From positions 26,187 to 90,186 of the forward strand of contig NYUD01000016.1 in assembly GCA_002683825.1 (NCBI GenBank): a stretch of DNA of 64,000 nucleotides, written 5' to 3'. The first letter of the stretch is position 1; every line of letters starts with the position of its first letter. Source of the DNA: Planctomycetota bacterium (lineage in GTDB: Bacteria > Planctomycetota > UBA1135 > GCA-002686595). Below are positions 57,282-64,000 of this stretch, one piece after another. The position numbers were made by a program, and so were the translations under genes. The notes beneath the pieces were generated by a model, which did no database searches, was not told the origin of the DNA, and worked only from the letters and a program-made list of their open reading frames with translations.

Positions 57282-59036
57282 CTAGGCCAGCTCGAGCATG
57301 ACCTGCAGACGCAGGAAGTCCACGTCCTGGATGCGGACGCGTATCGGGTGACCTTCGCTGAAGGACAGTGTGCGTCGTCCGGCGCGCACGGTCAGGTTGG
57401 GGCCCTTCAACTGCGGGCGTTCGCCGATCTTCTTGGTCGGCAAGAAGGCATCCACGTTGAAGTCGTTCAGGCGCACTTCCATTCCGTAGCGCGAGACGCG
57501 CTGAATCGAGGCCTCGAGCTTCTCGCCGATGTGGGGCTCCAGATACTGGCAGATCTTGAGGTCCTCGATCGCGAGCTGGGCCATTGCCGCGACCTCGGAC
57601 TGCTGCGAGCAGTGCGCCGCCGTGTCGTTCAAATCGGCGATGAGGGCGTCGGCTTTCAGTTCTTTCTCCGCCTCTTGACCGCGCGTCTCGATGGCCGACA
57701 GCCAGCGGTGCACCATGAGATCCGGATAGCGTCGGATCGGGGATGTGAAGTGCAGATAGGCTTCGCGAACCAGGCCGAAGTGCGTGGCGACGTCCTCGTG
57801 ATCGCGCACCTCGTAGTAAGCGCGCTCCACCAGGCCCATGATGCGTTGAATGAGGACCTCAGCGTTGCGCTTGTTTCGAGCGGTACGGATCAAGCGACCG
57901 ATGTCGCGTCCGGTCAGGCGATCCTTCTTCGGAACTCGAATGCCATGCTCGTCCAGCATCTTCGAGACCGCCGCGATCTCTTCCTCGTCCTTCTCCGGGT
58001 GGACGCGATAGATCGTCGGTAGACCCCGTGAACGAAAGAGATCGCCTACGGCCTGGTTGGCGGCGAGGGCGGTTTCTTCGATGAGAGTGTTCGAGAAGTA
58101 ACGGTCCTTCTCGACCACGGCCTCGACCTCGTGCTTGCCGTCAAAGACGAACTTGCGTTCCTTCGACTGGATCCTGAGCGACCCCTTCGAGTCACGAATT
58201 TGTTGCTGGCGTTTGGTCCAGCGCTCGAACAGCCGAAGGGGTTTCTCCAGAAAACGGAGCGGCTCGACGTCGATGTCGTCAACCGATTTTGGGCCGTCGA
58301 GCAGCGCCTGGACCTCGCGGTATGTATTGCGGCGGGCGCTGCGGATCACGCTCTTGCACACATGTGCTTCCGTGCGCTCGCCGTCCTTGTCGAAGTTCAT
58401 GAAGACCGAGTAGGCGAAGCGATCGCGTTCGGGGACCAACGAACACAGCCCGTTGGAGAGTTCCTCGGGCAACATCGGGACGACCTGATCGGGCAGGTAT
58501 ACGCTGGTTCCACGGGCGATCGCCTCGGCGTCGAGCTGCGTCCCCGGGCGGACGTAGTGGGAGACGTCGGCGATGTGCACGCCGACTTTGAGGCCGTCGT
58601 CCGCCAGCTCTTCGATCGAAATCGCGTCGTCGAAGTCCTTCGCGTCTTCGCCGTCGATCGTGAAGAGGGTCTCGCCGCGAAGGTCGCGTCGCCCCGCGTA
58701 GTCCTCCGGGCTCGGTTCCTGCGGAAGGGATGCGACCTCCCGGCGCACGTCCTCGGGAAAGACCGTGCGCACACGGAAGGAGTACAAGAGCCTCAGCTCG
58801 TCCGAACGGTCATCGCGATAGGGCGGGGGCCCGGTGTCCATCGGCGCGTAGGCCGCGGGCCGGCGATCGATCCGGTCGCGGGCCGTCTCGTCGGGCCCCG
58901 AGATGGCCTGTGGGTCCTGCTCTTCCCCCTCGACCTCCAGGGACCAGCCGCGCTCTTCGGTCTCGGGCTCCTGGCCCTTCCCACCCCCGAGCGCCTTCTT
59001 CAGGTCGCGGAAATTCTTGAATCCGTCGGCGGACAT
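57282..59036 (-). CDS. rnr: RNase R/RNase II family exoribonuclease
   Basis: TIDGEDAKDFDDAISIEEL, HIADVSHYVRPGTQLDAEA, YLPDQVVPMLPEELSNGLCSLVP, HFTSPIRRYPDLMVHR. Confidence 0.95.
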   Translation of the reverse strand: MSADGFKNFRDLKKALGGGKGQEPETEERGWSLEVEGEEQDPQAISGPDETARDRIDRRPAAYAPMDTGPPPYRDDRSDELRLLYSFRVRTVFPEDVRREVASLPQEPSPEDYAGRRDLRGETLFTIDGEDAKDFDDAISIEELADDGLKVGVHIADVSHYVRPGTQLDAEAIARGTSVYLPDQVVPMLPEELSNGLCSLVPERDRFAYSVFMNFDKDGERTEAHVCKSVIRSARRNTYREVQALLDGPKSVDDIDVEPLRFLEKPLRLFERWTKRQQQIRDSKGSLRIQSKERKFVFDGKHEVEAVVEKDRYFSNTLIEETALAANQAVGDLFRSRGLPTIYRVHPEKDEEEIAAVSKMLDEHGIRVPKKDRLTGRDIGRLIRTARNKRNAEVLIQRIMGLVERAYYEVRDHEDVATHFGLVREAYLHFTSPIRRYPDLMVHRWLSAIETRGQEAEKELKADALIADLNDTAAHCSQQSEVAAMAQLAIEDLKICQYLEPHIGEKLEASIQRVSRYGMEVRLNDFNVDAFLPTKKIGERPQLKGPNLTVRAGRRTLSFSEGHPIRVRIQDVDFLRLQVMLELA

Positions 59037-59067
59037 TGGGGAGAACCTACCACACGCTTCGCGCGGA

Positions 59068-59694
59068 CTATTCTCGAACACGCCCCCGTTCTTCGGCGAG
59101 GGCGCCGTGCAGGTCCCGGGCGAGGGGCGCGGTCGCCACGCACAGGGCGCGGGCGAGGGCCTCGCCCCACGGGTCGATCTCCCGGCGGAACTGTTCCTGG
59201 AGTTGGTCTTGCGTCTCCGCCGACAGGCTGGCCACGCCGCGATAGCGGTGCGCCCAGAGGATCTTGAAGCCCCGTTTCAGTTTCACCGAGAACTCGACCA
59301 CGGCAGTGGTCGCCGAGTGGCGGGAGGAGCCCACGAGCCTGACCTCGGCCTGAAGGAGCAGGGGAGGTGTTCCCGTCTCTTCCAAAGCGGTGATCGCAAA
59401 ATTCGTTCCCTCCAGCTCGAAGGCCAGTGCGTCTTGCAACCAACCGGCCACGGATCCCACGGAGCGGACCTGGGCCGTGTGCATCATCCAGGCGTTGCGT
59501 TGCTCACCGATCAGGCTGGGATCCAGGCGCAGGTCTTCGAAGCGACCCAGGGCGATGCGGACAGGCCTTTCGAAGCTGGTTTCGGTGAGATGGGTTTTCG
59601 AGGCGGCGCAGGGCGGATAGTGCAGCCCGACCTGGTGGGTGCGAAAGGCGCAGCTCGAGAACAAGAGGGGGGCGACGGCAAGGAGGATGCGCAT
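59068..59694 (-). CDS. Putative lipoprotein
   Basis: MRILLAVAPLLFSSCAF lipobox-like start. Confidence 0.6.
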   Translation of the reverse strand: MRILLAVAPLLFSSCAFRTHQVGLHYPPCAASKTHLTETSFERPVRIALGRFEDLRLDPSLIGEQRNAWMMHTAQVRSVGSVAGWLQDALAFELEGTNFAITALEETGTPPLLLQAEVRLVGSSRHSATTAVVEFSVKLKRGFKILWAHRYRGVASLSAETQDQLQEQFRREIDPWGEALARALCVATAPLARDLHGALAEERGRVRE

Positions 59695-59732
59695 GCTGTT
59701 CTTGTGCGGGAGCGGAGCGACTCGGGGGCCGG

Positions 59733-60062
59733 CTACCAGTCGGGATTCCACTGGTATTCTTCGAGGTCGACCCGGCCGCTCCGGCTGACCCGGACTCCTT
59801 CGGCGCAAAGCCGTTGGAGCTGTAGCCGGGGCGAGCCGCCCGGCCGGGGGCTGATCGCGCCCCCTGCGTTGAGAACCCTGTGCCAGGGGAGGGGGCTCTG
59901 GGGGGGGAGATTGCTGAGGGCGCGCCCTACGGACCGGGCATGGCGCGGGGCGCCCACCTCGCGGGCGATCTGACCGTAGGTCGCGACCTTGCCCCGGGGG
60001 ATCGAGTCCACCATGGCGAAGATGCGCTCGTAGAGCGGATTCGAGCTGGACGGGGTTTCCAC
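59733..60062 (-). CDS. Alkyltransferase-like protein (ATL, MGMT fold with Trp at acceptor position)
   Basis: VDSIPRGKVATYGQIAREVG...LPWHRVLNAGG (PWHRV instead of PCHRV); GTG start at 60062. Confidence 0.85.
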   Translation of the reverse strand: METPSSSNPLYERIFAMVDSIPRGKVATYGQIAREVGAPRHARSVGRALSNLPPQSPLPWHRVLNAGGAISPRPGGSPRLQLQRLCAEGVRVSRSGRVDLEEYQWNPDW

Positions 60063-60200
60063 GGACCCGGAGCGTAGGCGCGGGGTGCGCGGGGCGGTAG
60101 CGGGGGCTTGGATAGGCGTGCCTCGTGGGGGATAATGCGGTCCCCCTGCTTGTCTACGAGGGGTCCCAGGGCCCCGAGGACGGAGAAGAGCTTCCGAATC

Positions 60201-60539
60201 ATGACTTACGTCGTCGCCGAACCCTGCATCAAGTGCAAGTACACCGACTGTGTGGACGTGTGCCCTGTCGACTGCTTCTACGAGGGTGAGAACTTTCTCG
60301 TGATCCACCCCGACGAGTGCATCGACTGCGGAGCCTGCGTGCCGGAGTGTCCGACCGAGGCCATCTTCAGCGAGGACGACCTTCCTGAAAAATGGACCGA
60401 GTACACCGAGCTCAATGCAAGGCTCGCCGAGAACTGGCCCAATATCGACGCCAAGAAGGACGCGCTGGACGAAGCGGATGAATTCAAGGACGTCGAGGAC
60501 AAGCGCTCGCTGCTTTCCGAGGAGCCCTTCTCTGACTGA
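60201..60539 (+). CDS. fdxA: 7Fe ferredoxin
   Basis: [62 protein letters not shown]. Confidence 0.97.
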   Translation: MTYVVAEPCIKCKYTDCVDVCPVDCFYEGENFLVIHPDECIDCGACVPECPTEAIFSEDDLPEKWTEYTELNARLAENWPNIDAKKDALDEADEFKDVEDKRSLLSEEPFSD

Positions 60540-60555
60540 ACGAAAGGTAACAGCA

Positions 60556-61290
60556 GTGGCCGAGCGGTCCGAATCCACTCCAGCGAAAGATCCGGCGAAG
60601 CCCGGGTTTTCCTCCGAATCGAACGGAGACGCGGACTACGAGAGCACGGCCATCAGCCGTTCGGAGTACGTCGCCGCGGTGGTTCACCTCTACCGCGGCG
60701 AGCTTACACGCGCCACCTCTTGGCGTATGCGGCTCGACAACACGACCAACTGGGCCGTCCTCTCGACCGCCGGTATTCTCACGCTCTCGTTCCGCCAAGC
60801 GGACAGCTCCCACGTGCTCCTGCTCCTCGGCATGGTCCTCGTTTCCGTTTTCTGGGCCTTCGAGTCGCGGCGTTATCGCTTTGCCGACATCTGGTATTCG
60901 CGCGTCCGCAAGATCGAAGAGAACTTCTACGGACCGATCCTGCGCCGCGATCCTGTGAGTCCCGAGAGTGGGTGGGGCGATCTCGTAGCCAGCGATCTCT
61001 TTCGCCCACGGTTCAAGATCAGCCGCTACGAGGCCCTGCGCGTGCGCTTGATCCGCAATTACTGGGCGATCTACCTGGTGATCCTCTTGTCCTGGATCGT
61101 CAAACTTGCCGTTCATCCCCGTAGCGCACGGGGGTGGGGGGACATTTTCGATCGGATGGCGATCGGTCCCTCACCGTCGTGGGTCACCCTGGCCGTGATC
61201 GGTGGGTTCATGGGGTTTCTCGGCCTGGTGCTTTGCTTCACTGCGACGACGAATCCGGACGAGACCGACCACTGGAAGATCTCGCCCTAG
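60556..61290 (+). CDS. DUF2270-like membrane protein
   Basis: VVHLYRGELTRATSWRMRLDNTTNWAVLSTAGILTLSF; four hydrophobic segments; GTG 60556. Confidence 0.75.
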   Translation: MAERSESTPAKDPAKPGFSSESNGDADYESTAISRSEYVAAVVHLYRGELTRATSWRMRLDNTTNWAVLSTAGILTLSFRQADSSHVLLLLGMVLVSVFWAFESRRYRFADIWYSRVRKIEENFYGPILRRDPVSPESGWGDLVASDLFRPRFKISRYEALRVRLIRNYWAIYLVILLSWIVKLAVHPRSARGWGDIFDRMAIGPSPSWVTLAVIGGFMGFLGLVLCFTATTNPDETDHWKISP

Positions 61291-61388
61291 GGGTTGCGAG
61301 AGTGGTGCCGGGCGCCCCGCCGGAGTCGCCGGTCCCCGTCACCGCGGAAACGGCCATCGCCCCTTTGCGGGCTGCGATCCGGGGTGGA

Positions 61389-62684
61389 TCACTCGAAGAA
61401 GGCTGAGAGGGCGCGCACCAGGAAGGCCGGGTCGTGGGATCCGCAGATCTCGCGGGCCGAGTGCATTGCCAGCTGGGCCGTGCCGACGTCGACCGTTGGG
61501 ATGCCGGTGCGCGCCGCGGTGATCGGGCCGATGGTCGAACCACAGGCGAGATCGGTGCGGTTGACCCACTTTTGAAAGGGGACATCGGCGCGTTCGCAGG
61601 CCTGTTGAAACAGAGCTTCGGTGCCGCCGTCGGTCGCGTAGCGTAGGTTCGAATTGATCTTGATGACCGGCCCGCGGTTCATCTCCAACCAGTGCTCGGG
61701 TTCGTGCTTGTCGGCATAGTTGGGATGGGTGGCGTGGGCCATGTCGGCGGAGACGCATGCCGAATTGGCACGGGCGCAATGGAAGTCCTCGCGCGTTCCC
61801 CCGCGGGCGAGGATGGTCCGTTCGAGAAGATCCCCCAGCAGCGGACTGCCGGCTCCACGATTGGATGCGCTGCCGACTTCCTCGTGATCGAACAGGGCCA
61901 GGACCGGCAGATGGACGAGTTTCTCCCCGCGTTCGAGACGGTCCAGCATTCCCACGAGCCCGCAGTAGGAGGAGCACAGATTGTCCAGCCGCCCTGCGCT
62001 GAGGAACTCGTCCTGCCATCCGCAGATGCACGCGGGTTGGAGGTCGTGGCACATCGCGTCAAAGGAAAGAATTCGATCGGAATCGATGCCGAGCTCCTGC
62101 GCCAACATTTCGTGGAAACCCGGAGACGCATCCAGCGACCCCACGATGGGGGACATGTGCAGCTGTGGATTCAAGCGCAGGCCTTCCTCGTGAATCTCCC
62201 GGTTGAGGTGGATCGCGAGCTGGGGAACGCGCAAGAGCGGTCGGTCGATATGGAACAGGTGCTCCTCGGATATTTCCGTATCGCCGTTCCGCAGATAGAC
62301 CCGCCCCGAGAGTCCCAGGTCTCGATCCAGCCAGGAGTTGAGCAGTGCGCCGCCGTACACCTCGACCCCGAACTGGGCCAACCCGCCGCCGCCGGTGTCG
62401 GGTTGCGGCTTGATCCTGAGGTTGGGGCTGTCGGTATGGGCGCCGACAATGCGGAAGCCAAGGTTCGTGGGGGCTCCCGCCGGAATGACGAAGGCGATCA
62501 GGCTCCCTCCCCGAATCGCAAAGTAGCGCCCGCCGGTGAGGTTCCACGAGGACCTCTCGTCGAGGGGCTCGAAGTCGTGCTGGGTCAGAAGGCGCACGGC
62601 CTCCTGGACGGCGTGGTAGGGCGAGGGCGAGGCATCGATGAAGCGGGCCAGCGAGCGTGCGGCATTGAGGTCGGTGGAATCCAT
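61389..62684 (-). CDS. M18 family aminopeptidase
   Basis: FRIVGAHTDSPNLRIKP, LALFDHEEVGSASNRGAGSPLL, ADMAHATHPNYADKHEP, GSTIGPITAARTGIPTVDVG. Confidence 0.93.
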   Translation of the reverse strand: MDSTDLNAARSLARFIDASPSPYHAVQEAVRLLTQHDFEPLDERSSWNLTGGRYFAIRGGSLIAFVIPAGAPTNLGFRIVGAHTDSPNLRIKPQPDTGGGGLAQFGVEVYGGALLNSWLDRDLGLSGRVYLRNGDTEISEEHLFHIDRPLLRVPQLAIHLNREIHEEGLRLNPQLHMSPIVGSLDASPGFHEMLAQELGIDSDRILSFDAMCHDLQPACICGWQDEFLSAGRLDNLCSSYCGLVGMLDRLERGEKLVHLPVLALFDHEEVGSASNRGAGSPLLGDLLERTILARGGTREDFHCARANSACVSADMAHATHPNYADKHEPEHWLEMNRGPVIKINSNLRYATDGGTEALFQQACERADVPFQKWVNRTDLACGSTIGPITAARTGIPTVDVGTAQLAMHSAREICGSHDPAFLVRALSAFFE

Positions 62685-63067
62685 GGCGGGCTGGATCTTA
62701 GCGGCGAGCTTGCCTCGACCGATGGCGCCTTTGGCGACAGTTCGCAGCGTGGCCCCTACTTCCACACCCCTGCCCCCCCTGAAGAGTGTTCGGTTCCAGG
62801 GACTTCTCCCTTTTCCTCTCCTCGCTCCGGACCTCCTCGCACGCACGGGGAGGCGAGTTTCTGGCAACCCGGGAGGCGGGAATACAGCCCGCCCACGCCC
62901 TGTGTGAGGCGTCCCGGGAATCGAGGAGTCCTCTGCGAGCCGGTTTCCGAGCTGGATCGGCTCCCCCGGCTGCGGCTACGCCGGCCGTCCGCTCCCGGGA
63001 CACGACCCGAGGATTGCGCCCCACCGCCTGTCCGGGGGGGGGGCGGCAACGTGCGGAGCGCGTGGCC

Positions 63068-64000
63068 CTATTCGAAGTAGCTCACCACCAGTTCGAGGGC
63101 GTTGCAGGCCTTGGTCGCCGTGAATCCCTGGACCGTGGCCGACGCGCCGATCAATGCCGGATCGTAGGGGACCGGGATGGAGTGGACGGCGAACAGGAAA
63201 TCGGAGGCCGACACGTTGGCGAACAGGAAGGCCGAAACGGGGTCGATCAGCAGTTCGCCCAGGGAGAAAAAGATACCCGACGTGCCACCTGAGTATCCGA
63301 GGATGACCGTGAACGTGCCGGCCGGGAAGGCGAGGACTTGACTGTCCCAGACTTCGCCGATGATCGGCTGGTTCATGGGCAGATAGCACACTTCGTTGGC
63401 GTTCGATCCGTTGGTGATCACGGCGCTGGCCGGCGCTGCGCCGATGGACGCATTCAGGAGGTCGAGATCAAATTGATCGAAGTCCCCGTCACCGTCCATG
63501 TCGAAGGCCTCTTCCGCTGCGATCGAATCAAAACCCTGGTCGAAAATCGCGTTGGCGGTGAAGACGTCACCGAAGTCCACCGCACCGTCGCCGTCGTAGT
63601 CGCCGGCTTGAATATTCTGGGAGGAGATGCATCCCTCGGTTGCGATGTTCGCGCGCAAGAGCGACTGAACGCGGCGATGGAAGCGCAGGCCGATGTTGTT
63701 GGTGCCACCGGGGTTCTGGTGGCAATAGCTCATGATCGTGCCGTTATCAGGGCCCGAGCCATCGTCGCATTCGATCGGGGGGTTGTAGTTGAACGTATGA
63801 GGCGAGGCGAAGTTGTGCCCCAGCTCGTGGGAGTAAACGACCAGGTCCCAGTTGCTGGGCGAGGTGTGCTGGATCGGGTTCGGGAAGGATCCATTCACGC
63901 TCGAGAGCGCATAGCCCGCGGAGTGGCTGCAGGCGACGTCCAGGTAGGCGACGCCTCCGAAGGCGGGCCTCGTCAAGAGATGCACCAGCGTTCGGTTCGC
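63068..64000 (-). CDS. Metzincin (reprolysin-like) zinc metalloprotease with dockerin-like EF-hands, 5' partial at window edge
   Basis: HELGHNFASPHTFNY; DYDGDGAVDFGDVF...DMDGDGDFDQFDL; frame open to window end. Confidence 0.85.
   Translation of the reverse strand, partial: ANRTLVHLLTRPAFGGVAYLDVACSHSAGYALSSVNGSFPNPIQHTSPSNWDLVVYSHELGHNFASPHTFNYNPPIECDDGSGPDNGTIMSYCHQNPGGTNNIGLRFHRRVQSLLRANIATEGCISSQNIQAGDYDGDGAVDFGDVFTANAIFDQGFDSIAAEEAFDMDGDGDFDQFDLDLLNASIGAAPASAVITNGSNANEVCYLPMNQPIIGEVWDSQVLAFPAGTFTVILGYSGGTSGIFFSLGELLIDPVSAFLFANVSASDFLFAVHSIPVPYDPALIGASATVQGFTATKACNALELVVSYFE

Noticed and set aside
61692-63080. 462-aa plus-strand ORF opposite the M18 peptidase
   Set aside because: Antisense shadow of a clearly conserved aminopeptidase
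1-64000. CRISPR array, prophage, transposase or integrase
   Set aside because: No regularly spaced repeats and no transposase, integrase or phage structural motifs recognised in the ORF translations

Overview
High-GC window that looks planctomycete-like (inferred from gene content: sigma-factor fusion, FG-GAP and Ig-like secreted proteins, sulfatases), with mostly chromosomal genes. The standout is a compact bacterial microcompartment (BMC) operon at about 3.2-9.6 kb: two BMC-H, a CcmP/CsoS1D-like double-domain BMC-T, two BMC-P (EutN/CcmL), a PduT-like BMC-T, a CoA-acylating-type aldehyde dehydrogenase with a long linker and Cys-rich tail, an EutQ/EutT-like N-terminal motif fused to an ACT domain, and a UPF0210/DUF711 (PFL-fold) protein. 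No classical signature enzyme, PduL or alcohol dehydrogenase is visible in it. A second notable region (46.3-50.1 kb) encodes a MamK-like actin homologue next to a degenerate GGDEF/coiled-coil protein and a membrane-anchored coiled-coil protein with a histone-H1-like Lys-rich tail. Other content: PBP/RodA, rpsO-pnp, an orphan secretin, an ECF sigma factor fused to TM and extracytoplasmic domains, a Tat-signal TldD with PmbA, an unusual proline racemase homologue flanked by direct repeats, tRNA-Leu(UAA), LtaS-like and other sulfatase-fold proteins, RNase R, an alkyltransferase-like protein, a 7Fe ferredoxin, an M18 aminopeptidase and a partial metzincin protease. All assignments come from reading the sequence and motif recall; no database search was run.
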